From the NCBI GenBank assembly GCA_947179485.1, contig OX359250.1, forward strand, positions 37,478,783-37,542,782: 64,000 bases of DNA, read 5' to 3'. Origin of the DNA: Allacma fusca (taxonomy: Eukaryota; Arthropoda; Collembola; Symphypleona; Sminthuridae). Made by a program: the position numbers and the translations under genes. Shown in pieces: positions 1-13,290 of the stretch. The first letter of the stretch is position 1; the number at the start of each line of letters is the position of its first letter. Under the pieces are notes generated by a model. It ran no database searches, was not told the origin of the DNA, and saw only the letters and a list, made by a program, of their open reading frames with translations.

Positions 1-2208
1 AGTGTATTGGAACGCTTGTTTTTTTTAATTCTAAATTTACTGTCAAGATCACAATCACACCTCGGGGAACCTAAGACCTTGATTTTGATAAAATGAAGCG
101 TGAGATAGATATATATATAGGCAGGAGAAGGCAGGGGAAGATGTGACGTTTAGGCGGGACTGAAGTACCATCTGTTGAGTTGTTGTGGGAGACTTGTCAT
201 CTATCTTGACTTTGTCTACTCGTAGGGAAAAACATGGGCTCCAAAAAATGGAACCCCAAAGAGTGATATCCATGATAAAGTAAGAATGGGATTGGAGCAT
301 TAATAACAAATTAGATGTGCTAATTATAAAATAAATTGGATCGGGGAACGGAAGTTAATAATTCATTGCTGTATGCGGGAGTACAATAATTCTACATGAA
401 TAGAGATACTGTCAATGTGTGGTTGGGAGTTGGAAAGAAACTATTGTAGATATGATATTTATTTGAGATGTCAGTCACTCAAGTTAAACTATGGAGCAGG
501 ACATGGTAGATAATAGAGACTGTTGTCATTACCGCAGTGATTGGATTTTCATATGCAGATTATAGGGGTTTCAAAACTTGGTTTCGAAACTTGGGAAGAG
601 TCCGTACATCCATGGATATGGAGTTGTGGGTCTAGGTAGAGAACGTTGGGAGAATAAATAGTGTTATTGTTATTTCTATACACAATCGTTGTCACGGAGG
701 AGTTGCTCGAAGCCAACAGGATGATAAAGGAGAGACAGTGAAGTGAAAAAGAATGATGTGATCTTTGTGTGTCAGAGATAACAGGGAGACTTTGAAGACA
801 GACATGCAGACATGCTATTAGACTAATAATAAAAATCCATAATAAAAATGAAAGGTGGGTCTGGATGATGTATTTGGTGGTGGGCACGCTTCCTAGTGGG
901 GGGTAGCGGGTAATTGAAGTCGGATGGTCGGTGGAAACCACAAGGGGTGATATAATGGAACGGTGGGGGGCCATCGAGGCTCAACAAAGTCACCATGGGG
1001 TTTCTCATGATTCCACGTCAACTCAACAATACAGTCGACATTTTCAGTTGGCACTGGAACATCCTTCACACCCCGGGTGTCATGTTCGGCTTCTCTAATG
1101 CCCCGATAATGATGTCCTCCCAGAGTAAAATATCTGAAACCTAAATATGTAGACTCACCATACCCGTCATCCTGAAGCCTGCCTTATGTGCATGCCCCAA
1201 TGCACCTACTACCTCTCCCAAAGTCTCCATTCATGTCCATACAATATCCAGCCACTGAGGGGGTAAGGAACATTTGACTCCTTTTCCATGTTCCTACTCT
1301 AATCTATATGGAGCCAGCAATTAATACTCCTAACTCTACAGTCAAGTTTTGATTCAATGCCTTTTGTTTTCCTTTCCCTTCACACACAACTCTTCCGCGG
1401 ACAATCCTCACGTTTTTCTAAATTCCCATACTACTCCATTCGGGTTTCCTTTCCATTTCGTTCCACTTTTCTACCTGTCCCCAACCTTCGCAGACTCCTT
1501 TCTCACAAAACTCCTATCAGAATAAAGACCAATGGAACTTCTGTTGTCTCGCTATCACATCTAAAGGAACAAGACACCTGAAAATCTCAGGTGAATTTGT
1601 AGAACTGTGGTGCAATGCTTTGGAATTGTAAAGAGTATGTGGTTTAGTAGTTTCTAATTATTGTACAAGATTCTACAGAAGTTGTGAGACTTGGAGTTCC
1701 TGGTACATTGACAGATACGGGGTGGGGGATCACTGTCTGGAAAGAAAACTGTAGAGCAGTACCATCTCGCTCCGGATGATGGTACTGGCTGGGAAGATAA
1801 TGGGAATGGGGATTAATAAGGTAAATTAATAGGACCTGAGGATTATATCACAGGAGATAAACGGGAGGACATTCTGAGATGATAAATGCACGTGTTGTTT
1901 TTTTTTTTCGCCGAGAGTAAATTGTTACAGGGTAAAGCCAAGAGACAGAGGTTTGGAGAAGGTGTCGTCGGTCCAGTAATTGATCGAGGTGGAATGAAGT
2001 GGGTGGTATACATTAAATGGGATCATTATTCTTCCTCGTATTTGATCTCCAGAGCAGGGCAGTGAGTAAAAGTATGTACAAAGTGGTTGGGCTAATGTTG
2101 GTAAACATATTTGGAATTTTTTGAGCCGGCGGACCAGCCTCTACTTTATATGCTGTGAAGATTCGTGTGTGCATCTCCTGTATACGCTGTGTAAATAAGT
2201 AAAATGTC

Positions 2209-2236
2209 GATGATGATGATGATGAATGATGATGAA
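2209..2236. repeat. GAT microsatellite
   Basis: A run of GAT trinucleotides with one interruption (GAATGATGAT). Confidence 0.85.
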
Positions 2237-3415
2237 GGGATGACCACCTGTCGAGTTGCACAAATTCGTTCCGGTGGTACAAATCTCAGCATGACATGTC
2301 ATCTCTGGTGGTCCATTTCCATTATCCTTCCTTCCCACTCACTTGCCGTGGAGCAGCATTAGAGCATTTTATCGAGAGAAGCAGGAGCCAGAGAAGCAGC
2401 AGCATGCAACAGCGGCTGCAGACATTACCATCATATAAGATCCTCAACGAAAGCAAAGGTGGGCTGATGTATATCATCTCCTGTGTGTGAATCCACCAAG
2501 AGATGTGTGGGTAGCTGAAAAAAAAACATATATGGTATAGATACTAAATTGTGTAAAACTACGAATCAACCCACACCAACTATATGTGCAGATCTGGATA
2601 TGTCTCCTTGCATTTTCTTACGCATAGATATATTCCTATATATGCATTGAGTGGCATGTATACCTTCAATCTAAATGGGACCTACATATCCATTCATAAG
2701 GTGTAAGAGAAGAAGTACGTCTTTCACTGACAGCCAAATATACAGCTGGAGGTTCAGTTCACTCTGTATGACTCAGAGTAGTATGCCTCTGCTCGTTCCC
2801 AGTGAAGGTTGTGCATGGTCGGATGTAACCATTGGTATGGTATCCCGTATCAAAATCTTTTCCGCAGTCATCTATATTCTTGTGTTCACTAGAGAAGATT
2901 GAAGAACACTTTCAGACGGCAAAGATCTCGCTGGGAAAGGAAAGTACCTTTGGAGTGTAATCCTATACAGCTATATACACATTGCTATGCTTGGAGTACC
3001 TAGTCGTCATGGACACGACACAAGAATGGAGCAAAAGTAGAGAACAGGGAAGTAAATCTACTCGGCGGCATCTTTTTCTTTCATTCACATTACTCTCCCT
3101 TTCAGCACAGTTTGAAATATCACATCCTGACTGGTGCTGAGCAGTCCCTAGAAATATCTTTACAAAGAAACCATACAAAACAATATAAAAACAATTCGTA
3201 GCCCTTTTAACAAAATTTATTCTCAGCCCAAGGCTTTTGATATCTACCTCCAGCTCGACTGTAGCCACGGATACTTCTCCAGATTCACACAAATATATGA
3301 CAGTCATCAGCAATAATCCTCTACAGCTCTTCCTCGACCATCCTCAGATTACTCATTTACAGACTGTCATTGAAGCTGTCTGTACAAAACAAAAGCTGCT
3401 AAAAACTATGGAAAC

Positions 3416-3436
3416 ACTCTCTCTCTCTCTCTCTTA
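3416..3436. repeat. CT microsatellite
   Basis: Uninterrupted CT dinucleotide run ending in a short A tract. Confidence 0.85.
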
Positions 3437-6400
3437 AAAAAATCCGCCCTCCTTTTATGAGCACTACTACGACCATGGGAATCACCTATACCCTCGCACA
3501 ATCCTTTACCCAATATTAGTAATAACTGTGAGAAAATTTGGTATTTTAATCCAAGTCTGCTGATGAAGCACATATTTTTGAAGCGACAACTCCATTGAGT
3601 AGAGCTTAAGAGCGAGTCAAGTATAAATCTATGAGTTGAGTTTACTTAAGTTGAACTGACATTCCAATGGGAATGAGATGAGAAGCAGAAAAAGGAAAAC
3701 AATGCCATACTCGGATGAAATCCGGAATGATTTTTTAGCTTAAATTTCTATACACTAAAAGCGCGTCTCATCTGTCGGTTGAACGGTTAAACGAGCGTTA
3801 CAGATTCCTTCAATGCGGAGACTCTTGACTTCTCTCCATTGAAGAAACTCGAAGGGAAAGCCTTTTTCTTGTTTCTTTTCATTAAAAGAGCAGGAGTCTG
3901 TATGTTTGAAGCGAAAAAAAATACCTGACAAGCAACCTCAAAACTGATCCAGTTTCCTCTTCACTCTCCAGCCCTTCCACTTCTCATGTGGGCATAAGTT
4001 CGTATAGTTGTTTTCAATATATTTAATACTTGTTTTCACTCCCCAGAAAAAAAAAATCTTTAGTATGATAAGTTCTATAAAATTTTATGACAACTTATAC
4101 CACTCATGCAACCACATTTTTCCTGGCTTTACCTCCATAAACATGCTTAAATAATATTCTCTCCAGATGGTTCAGACTGTGTAAACCTAGAGCCATTGAA
4201 GGTTTGCTCTTTTAGTATCGGCCCTTAAGCATTACTGTAGTTACTTTTAGGGAAGACATGAAAAATTTGTGGAGAGAAATGTAAAAGGAAAATGTGTAAC
4301 AAAAATTGGTCCAGTTTTGTGGTAATGACAGTGACAGAGACCATTCCCGATAGGAGAGTAACAAACGTTGAGATTTATGGATATGCTCATTTTTTAAGTT
4401 GTTTTTTTTTGTTTCTTTCCTTTGAGGAAAGAGAGAAGGGGGTAATTCCTCCGCGTAAAACTGTTAGGGGTAATATTAGTGAATAGAGTAGCCCACCTAC
4501 ATAGTTTGCATTGAATAATCGTCTCCAAGTTTGTTCCTAAGTTTTCTCATTGATTCCCTGCTGTTTGTCCAATAAATCACTTGCTCGTCCGTCAATGAAG
4601 GTGCAATTTCCATTGTCGCTTCGCTCTTCTCGGCTGACGTCTGATTTACGAACTTTTATTATTATGCCTCGTTAGAATACGGTCTTGGTTTTATTGAAAC
4701 AATGCTCGGCAGTTCCCATCCTGTCATCCTGTACTTTGTTCAGCCTTTTCATACACACACTCTCCGGACTTACAACATCATGGCAATGAGTAACTGCCAG
4801 CCCGACCGTGTACTACCCCCATTGTAAGGAGTTTTTTCAATAATCTCACGACTTGTCTTCACCGTGGGTGTTATTATTGGATATTTCCTTTGGTAAACAC
4901 GTCCGTAATTTATTGTAAAATTATTATACACAGCAGGTGCAAATAGAATTTTCAGCCTCATTATGAAATTAAATGTGACCGTCGTTCAGGAGATTCCCAG
5001 CTATTCATAGTGTCAGCTACACTTTTGATAATAGTCTGTATGGACTCTACGTAGTTATACTAACCAGCCATAATGCTCCAGGCCGAATTTTTCCCTCGTT
5101 GAGTCCCTGTCTCGTATTGAACCAAATAGTAAAAGTTATAAAATCCCTTGAGGAAATATAAGACATGTGTATACTTATACAATTAAAGTAGTAAGAATAT
5201 TTATATAAGAATCAAATTAAAAATAAATTTTAGATTGAATGAAAAATAATATATAAAATTAGAGTTTTTCCTGACGCCCAAAACTAGGAACAACGGGACT
5301 CACCGTATTCTCAGCTGGAGCTTTCCTTCTCGAGTAATAACTCCCATGCACTATGCAGTAGTAAAGAGTATGCAATTGCTTGCAGTCTCAGGGACACGGG
5401 GCTCATGTATATTTTAAAGAGAGAAGCATTCTCAATGCAAAGCAAAGATGAATCCACTCGAAAGGGCCACTTTTCAAACAGATGTAAAAAATGATGTCTT
5501 AACTTTGGCTCATGTTGAAAGGCTTATGGGAAGGAAAGCTAAAGAAAATATAAAACGAAGCAATTGCGTTTCGGGGGGATTTCGTCCTGTGAATCGTGGC
5601 TACTGCCAACATGGGAATTCTTCCTCATATGAAAGCAACTCTGAGGGACGATCAGAGGAAAGTTGAGTTCTACATAGAAGATTACTTGGTGTAGGTATAT
5701 CTATACAGATAAAGACTCTGGTGTACTGCAATTCCGGAACTACAGATGTAACTTAAATGGAGTAGATTTCACACATCCTACATATATGGGAGTGTATGTG
5801 GAGGTTTCTATAGGAATACAATCAAATAGGACGGAAGGTATACGTAATTGGTAGTATAGTTAATAGGGGTTTCTGGGCAGTATGTTACCCGCCGCTCGGA
5901 ACCCGGCACCACAAGAGTTTTATACTTGGGGTAAGTGGTGACGATGGACTTTTCTATAGGGAAGTAAGTACTCGAGGAGTATAAGGTTGAGCGCAGTTCA
6001 TTTTCCTGAGCTTTCATGTTACCCATTTGTACCCGTATGTAGACTCGGAGGTGGGAAAGGAGCAGCCACCAAATTGGATCGTCGTCGCTACAAGACTCAC
6101 GGGACTTGGACAAATCTCCACTCTGTCAGCGTAATCTATAAGATCGTACATAAAACAGTTTTCTGTCGAGTTCATTCCATTTATTTCGATTTGTGTGTTC
6201 ACTTTCTTTTCTTTTCAGGAAAAAGGGAATCCCACCTCGTTGTTCTTTTGAGGTCTGTATTTCGGGACGCAAGTTGGGCAATACGCGGCAAGGTCATATA
6301 CATCCATGAGAACTCCACTTCAATGTTTTGCCATCCGCATTGTATGTAGCTACACTTAGGCTGGAAGAGCTTGTTATTTATTTCAATAATTTTCACCATC

Positions 6401-8899
6401 TGACTTTATCTGAAAGGGCTCTCTATACAATCATGTGAACTTACGTTTTCTGGAGGAAGGGTCGTTCAAATGAGGAAGCAGCTGAATAAATTTTCCAACA
6501 ATTTCCACATTCACATTGAATTACTTTTTTATTGCTTATGAAAACATTGGTCAATTTTCTGTCACTCCATTCATATCAATTTCAAAGGGTTTTTTTCGTC
6601 TGTATTTCATTGGGCGTACATTTGTAGCACATATACGAATGTGGAACGCACAACTCTCAAGAGGTCCGTTGTGAAAAATCGCGTGTAAACGAGGAGTGTG
6701 CACACCTCTCATCAATGAATGCAATATAAACATTCGGAGATCCTTCCCCCTTTTCATATTAGCTTTGCATATTAAATTCTATTCTGCTAGTGTAGTAACT
6801 TCAAAAACTCTCAATGCATGATGGACAATCTTGGGAAGAGGGCAAAACCGAAGCGACAGGTCATGAGCGCGTGCATCCTCTCTACTTCGCTTGAGACAAC
6901 TTCAACTGAAATATTAAACGTAAATCAAATTTATCAATTTTTTTTTGTGAACGTAGCACATGGACGTAACAATTTATGAAGGACAGGATTAGAAAACAAA
7001 CATAAAGGCTGTCAGGAGTCGGGAATTAATCAATTCTGCAGGAGTTGGGAAGTGGACAGTTATTAACCTCGAGGAAATTTTTGACAGTCATTCGAGAAAG
7101 TAGAGTCTGACTTGAATATGACTACGTAGGTTCAGTTTGTTTTGACTCTGATTTAGTTACGCAATAAGAAAAACTTGACTGATGTTTTTTGGCAGTGTTA
7201 TTTTGCTGCCCCGGCTATTAAGAATGGGTTTACAATGATTATACAGTAAAGTATTTATATTGTATTTATGTTGAGAGTATTTGGTGGTTTCTGATATCAA
7301 TTGAGACGATCGTTGTGGTCGTCAGTGGAGTCAAAATTTGGGGATGGAAATAGGATAGGATAAAGATTAGAATGAAATGGATGGATGGACTTGGGTGAAC
7401 TGGACAAGAGTAAGAGAGCTTAGGAATGATAGATGGGAAGAAGTGTGTTTAGCTCCTGGTTTTCAGAGAAGATTGGACCTGACTGACATGGAAGCAGTTG
7501 GCTCGAAAAACTGACTGTTGACATATGATGGCTGAGTTGATGTTGATGGAGCTTTTGGCTTCATTCGCGGAGCTTTTTTCGCCGTCTACAGGAATGGGAA
7601 TGGAAAGGGAAGCGAGCAGCCGTCAGTCGACAATGATTTATTTCCTGATAGCATCTCCGCTCCTTGACATTTGTAAACAGCAGCTCCTCTCGTCATCAAT
7701 CAAACTTGAGCCAAAATAAATGGAAAATGATGGGAAACTTCAACGTCAAATACATACACTACACACATAAGAGAATTGGACCGACACTGACTAGTGTATA
7801 GTAAACTACATCAAATTATACACACGTCCTGTCTACAAATAGCCTCTACTTTCTTCCCCCGTAGCTAACAGAATAATCTGCCATGGTCGTCCTTACATTA
7901 TGCAATCGTGTGAGTTATTATTATGTATTACACGTCCAAATTACTTTCAATTTTCGCCATAAATTTGGTAATGTAATCGCTAATCAACTCCATGGTTCTA
8001 GCAGACTGCTTTCTATAAAGAGTTCTGGAACCTGACTTGAACTATTCTGTGGAGAAGCTACGTGCAGTCCCTAGGTACATTCCTTCATCGATAATTCTAG
8101 AGCGCAGAAAAACTGGGCAAGAATCTAGACCCAAATTCGCAATCTCAAGTATAAAAACAAACAATGATTGATCACACTTAGAGCAAAAGTTACAAACTGT
8201 TATCACGAATGACAATCAGGTAATCAGTACTCACAAATCACATTGGGTACCATCAGCATTTCCTTGAGATCCTTACCACCACTACTCCATATACTGAATA
8301 CATATACAACAAAAACACCACAGATTAATAATGAGGTTGAAGATCCTCAAGATTAACAGCAAATTAATATTTAAAGCACTTATTTTTGAAATTATACACA
8401 AAACATTTAAATAACACCCACAAGCCGGTTTCTTGGCTGCTTAGCCTCGAATCGAAAATCTATCTTACTATCTAGATAATATAATGTGCCAGCATTAAAT
8501 ATTCACACACTAAAAAGGAATAAATAGTAAGAGCTCTAGCACAACAAGCTAAAACATCCTGCTTATTTATTAATTTACGTACCAGAATTTCCTATGCAGA
8601 AGCATACTCTCCGCCATAGATTAAAAACTAAAAGCACATCAAGTTACCTCAAAATAATAAATTATCGGCCAGGATCGAATTTAAAACTAAACAAGACAAC
8701 CACTTTCAGCAAAATTTCATCACACCACACAATCAGAACACAAGCAAGTCATAATAACAACTCATAATACAAAATGCAGCTACCCGTACGTGGTCCACTA
8801 CAACAACCTACAATTACACACAAAACAATACTAGCTCTCTAATAAAATCAGTACAATTTTTCACATTGAAAACAATCAAGTTGAAGAGTGATTGTTCTG

Positions 8900-10545
8900 T
8901 CAATAATCAATGCAAGTAAAACTGTACATGGCATTGTTTTCCTTATTATCTGCTTGCTCGTCTGTCAACGTAGTAATCTTCCTTGAAATTAACTCCCCTT
9001 CGTCACTGACCACATCTTCAATGATAACATCATAGACTTCGTCATCCTCCTCGACATGGTTCTGGGCAATTAATAAATGACGGTCATCATCAAACATATG
9101 AATTTGCCCGTCATCTTCACTAGACGCTTCCCAAGGACTGTTTGAAGAGTTAATCGAGGCCTGGAGCGTCTGGAATACATAATTAGGATACTTCTCAAGG
9201 CTCCCGTCGAGAGCATCCAACTCCGAAGTTACTTCACTCACCCGTCTTTTCCGTGATCCAGCCGTCGTCAAGAGTGATCCTTCCCAATCACGATCAGCTT
9301 CCGACAATGACACTCGCTCCTGAAAAATAATTGAAGCCTCACATAAAAAACGTAACATCAAAATAATCACTCCTGCAAGTCCCCCTTTTCCCTCACTCAA
9401 TCCTCTGTCTATTTTCATTCCAATCCTTTTATTTATACCCCTACACACCTACAACCAATAAATACACTTCCCCCGAAAACTTTCATCCTTCAATACTCAA
9501 TTTTAGTACTCGCTCCAAAATACATCTATTCCTATAAAATCATCCAATTAACACCCAACTCAAGCATTTCCTCAGAAATATTTACTTTCAAACTCACTCC
9601 CTTATAAATAATAAACAGTAATTACTACAACATTAATAATTAATAACAATAATCCTCTACAATATTAGTATCAATAATCTACTACAATAATAATAACCCA
9701 TCCCAAGTAAATCCACATCCACATCACCCAACATATTATTCACCCTAATCCGTACCCCTCATATTCCAAAAACAAAATAACTAAAAACATTCAAGATCCC
9801 CACTTTAGCTCAACTTCGAATTCTCAACTTGTTTCGTCATAACTACAGATAATTTCAAAGCATTCTTCCTCACTGAAGAGTTCAAATGGACTCGATGCAG
9901 TTCCGATTAAAAGCAAAATGATCTCCGTGACTACTTCGTGCAAGCCTCCCTCCAATTAAAACCATCGAATTGCCTACTAACAGATCCGATGCAAATAATC
10001 GATTTGGTCTGACAAAAAATTCCTCGAAGACTCAGTTCAATTTTGCTTTCAGGATACATTACACCCTGACCATTCCGTATTTAATTTTGAATGCTCTCCA
10101 TTTTGCTTTTAATCGGAAGCCCATCTACATCAATTGGATTTTAATCCATCCTGCATCTCGAAAAATCTCCTGAATTGATCTTGAAAAAAATAAAATAAAT
10201 TTAGAAATCAACATCACAGCAAGCGTCAGTTTTAAATGGTTTGTTGTCAAAGTATACAATCCATGAACATACTTGATTCGGTAGCAATAAGTCAAGATAT
10301 TCGTATTCATAGGGAGTTGAAGTTGGGCCGGAGCCCTCGGGGTCATGATGACTCTCATGAAGACTGTCAGTCCGCCCGCTGGCAATTGAGTCCTCTTCAC
10401 TTTGTCTGCCGAATGACAAATTTTCCTGAGGGATAACGTCCGTGTCCTGTCCAAACACTGACGTTGAGTCTTCAGATGAGTCAATCCTACCTTCAATGTC
10501 AGAGCCTCTCAGTATTCCTCCCTTGTCTTCACAAGTCCAAACCAT
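8900..10545 (-). CDS. Two-exon acidic protein, unrecognised (possible nuclear protein)
   Basis: The two exons are 10545..10273 and 9319..8900 on the minus strand. Exon 1 begins MVWTCEDKGG with an in-frame stop four codons upstream, and ends ...LLLPNQ at a CAA|GTATGT donor. Exon 2 begins ERVSLSEADRDW after TTTTTCAG. Both ends are phase 0, so they join without a shift into a 230-aa protein. No signal peptide or membrane segment is seen. The chain is rich in Asp, Glu and Ser. It has a basic patch SRKRRVSE soon after the junction that could be a nuclear localisation signal, then an ordered-looking stretch LDGSLEKYPNYVFQTLQ, then an acidic C-terminus rich in Val/Ile/Asp/Glu. I do not recognise the family. 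A role as a transcription-associated protein is only a guess from composition. An inverted repeat sits in its 953-bp intron. Confidence 0.6.
9871..10150. repeat. Intronic inverted repeat of the GCAAAATGG family
   Basis: The left arm contains CCGATTAAAAGCAAAATGA (near 9903). The right arm contains its complement CATTTTGCTTTTAATCGGA (near 10101). It lies in the intron of the acidic-protein gene. Related copies occur near 10.9-11.1 kb and 42.58-42.88 kb; the CTGAAGAG start is shared with the 42.6-kb copy. Confidence 0.55.
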
Positions 10546-10899
10546 TCTTGCAATTTATCAAATTACAACAATAATAATTAATTTCTCAAACGTCCCTTGA
10601 TCTCCCCTCTCAAATCCAGTCAACAGTTCCAACAACCCTCTATTACGTCTGTCCGTCTATAATATCTGATGCCATAATAGGTTTGAGGCGTAGGAATATA
10701 ATTATAGGGTAAATCCACAACTACCGTCATTCCAAATTGACTCACGTTACCCTCTTCCTATAATGTTAAAAAACTTTTGAGGCCTCTGCATTTCTAACGG
10801 ACAGTTCCCAACCACTCAAATGCGACTTGTAAATTGTTATATAGAAGCCCTAAGTTCGTATACAGTATACTCAAGAATCTTATTTGTACATATCGTGAG

Positions 10900-11110
10900 T
10901 GAAGAAGTAAAATCGTCCAGATGGATTTTTCATTAATAATATCAAAATGGTTTATATGGAGTTTCTTTGAAAGCAAAATGACTAGCATGTACTATTACTG
11001 TATTTTTATTTGCAACTGTATTATTTTGCTTTTTAGTAAACTTGGATGTAGAGCATTTTGCTTGGAGTAAAATTGCATGTGGATTATTTTGCCGTTAATC
11101 GAAAATGCAT
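10900..11110. repeat. GCAAAATGG-family repeat, second copy
   Basis: The motif (A)CAAAATGG/T with TTTA/CTA and ATG spacing recurs about every 30-40 bp, first in the forward and then in the reverse orientation (CATTTTGC). It includes TTAATCGAAAATGCATCTA, as in the copies at 9.9-10.15 and 42.6 kb. Confidence 0.45.
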
Positions 11111-12959
11111 CTAATCTAGAGAATTTGATACCGGGGACGGTATATGTAGAGTTTGGTATATGCAAATATGTCGGGCGTATGTATAATAGTACCATTTGGC
11201 ATACATTTTTCAGTGTTGACGAGATTTGAAGTAGTTTTGGAATAAGATTCCGAACTGTGGAGGGAAATGTGGATAGAGGAGATAGCAAAATGAGAGATGG
11301 GGGGAATAGGGATTTTTATTCGTTGTAAAAATTAGCTAAATGTTATTATATGGTTTTTATTATGATTCTGAATGTATAAACTTTTAGTTTTGCGAATAAT
11401 AGTGTATTTTCTTGAGCATTGCATGTGTAGCCTAGTGTTGTAAGAAAATATTTGCTATGTAGCTGACAGGGACGTTTACCAGTAATTTGGGATGACTGCC
11501 TTGCTGACGTTCTGAAGTGAAGTTTGTATTGTAAGAGTAAGAATGAGTAATGCTTAATCATGAGGTGAAGCATCAAGCTGCAGTAAAATCTCGTTAGAAA
11601 GGATTCTAACGGCTCTGCAGAATTCCTTGAATTTAACTTACAGGGATTAATGGCAGATCCTTCACCACAGGAATTTGATACGGGTCCGGGTAAGCTCGTC
11701 CCTTGTAATGAGACATTTCAAAACGGATCCCTTTTGAAAACATTTAAATTACATGACATTGGGGCAGTACTGGTGGGATTATGCATCAAAGGAAAAAGGG
11801 AAATGTTACTTTGAAAAGAGGTATAATTCATTTTTAATGTTAATAATTAAAATTCATTAAAATAAATAAATATTTAACGTATTCTGAAACTTAGAATTTA
11901 GTTGGATGTATGCCTGGGTCTACGTAGATTATTTTTGTCTGTTTGGACTTTCGACCGAGGCGCAAAAATCTATGTTTGCAATGCTTTTCGTTCAGCCTAC
12001 ATAATTTTACTGCTGGGTTTAAAGTCCAAACATACCAAATGAATTTATGTTGGCCAAGGCTAGGAATTATTACGAGGGTAAAAAGAATGGTGATTCCGGT
12101 GTACCCTAGGGATTGACGCGAGACAGGGTTCAATTTCTTTATGGCAGAGAGTGAACTGCCAGAGTCGATAGAGTTAGGATCGGGTACACACTGGGTGTTG
12201 TTTGCGGCTCTAAAACAAAGATGAATGACCTCAATGTTCAACCTTTGACCTCTTTCGCTGTTGCGTTCGATTCAGTCATCGATTTCCGGGAATATATTTA
12301 ATTTTTGCAATTGTATTTTCAAGAGCTTAGTTTCCTTTACTAAACGCCTTGCCTTGTATTCCAAAAGACTTAAATATGACTCTTTACGTCTTTACCGATG
12401 CTCGCATCGTCCAATCGGAGCTTCAACTCCTGAGTCATTTCGACCACAGATTTGAAACAGTTTCCTGACGAACGTTTGAGGCTGCTGCGATTCTGCAAAT
12501 AAGGGGTTGCGAATTTCAAATTGAAGTTAAGCAATGGGGAAATCAAGAGTTAAAATATTTTGCGTACGTGCTGAAAATAATAACTGAAAGTTTTAATTTC
12601 TGGAGGAATTGACGGAAGCGTCACAAAATGTAAATGGCGCGCAAAACCTGGAACAGGGCATTTCATAAATTTTTTTTTCGAAAACCGCACTTTAGAATTT
12701 CATATAAGAGGGCTCAAATTAAAGGTAAATGACGTGGGAATAACTCTTTGACCTTCATTCCGCAGGAAAACTAAACATGTTGAATTGTGTCCAAAATGGA
12801 CGAGAATGAGAGCACTTGCCGTGAATATCCTAAGGAATGGGAATTTTCAACCTGCACCCTATGAAAGTGACCCTCTGGGTCCGTGTGCGTTTAATATGGG
12901 TCACAGTTGAGATCAGAATTCTGATTCAGTTGTCAACAAAGGAATAGATTTGTTCATTT

Positions 12960-13290
12960 GATGTCTGTGACAGAGGTCAAATTATTTAACAGGGGAGTAG
13001 CGGACTAAAGTGACAATGTCGAGCTTTAAGTTATTTTAAAAATCATCCACTCATTAAGTCCAACAATACTAAAATGTGACATTTAAGAGCTGGACCACAG
13101 CCGTGTTCTCCAGAGATCAAATCATTTAACATGTAGTCACGAACTGAATATAAAATATTGAGCTAGAATTTAATATTTAAGTAGGACAATTAGGTCCTAG
13201 ACCTCAGTCGTGACATCCGCAGTGGTCAAATAAACTGACATGGGGTCACGGACTTAACTGATAATATCGAGGTCGGAATTTTACGTCAGA
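12960..13290. repeat. Degenerate tandem repeat, three units
   Basis: Three similar blocks begin near 12974 (GGTCAAATTATTTAACA), 13115 (GATCAAATCATTTAACAT) and 13223 (GGTCAAATAAACTGACAT). Each is followed by a GTAG/GTCAC-GGACT-like block and an AATATCGAG-like block. The period is irregular, about 110-140 bp. Confidence 0.45.

Larger units (their letters stand above)
1..8899. other. Gene-poor region, no supported gene
   Basis: Open frames here are short, lack signal peptides, recognisable domains or convincing splice partners, and occur equally on both strands. I see a GAT microsatellite near 2209-2236 and a TC run near 3416-3436, and otherwise unremarkable AT-rich sequence. It may be intergenic or part of a long intron; the sequence alone does not say which. 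Confidence 0.5.

Noticed and set aside
5448-5666. 72-residue open frame MNPLERATFQTD...
   Set aside because: It reads plausibly but has no domain, signal peptide, splice partner or polyadenylation signal that would lift it above chance.
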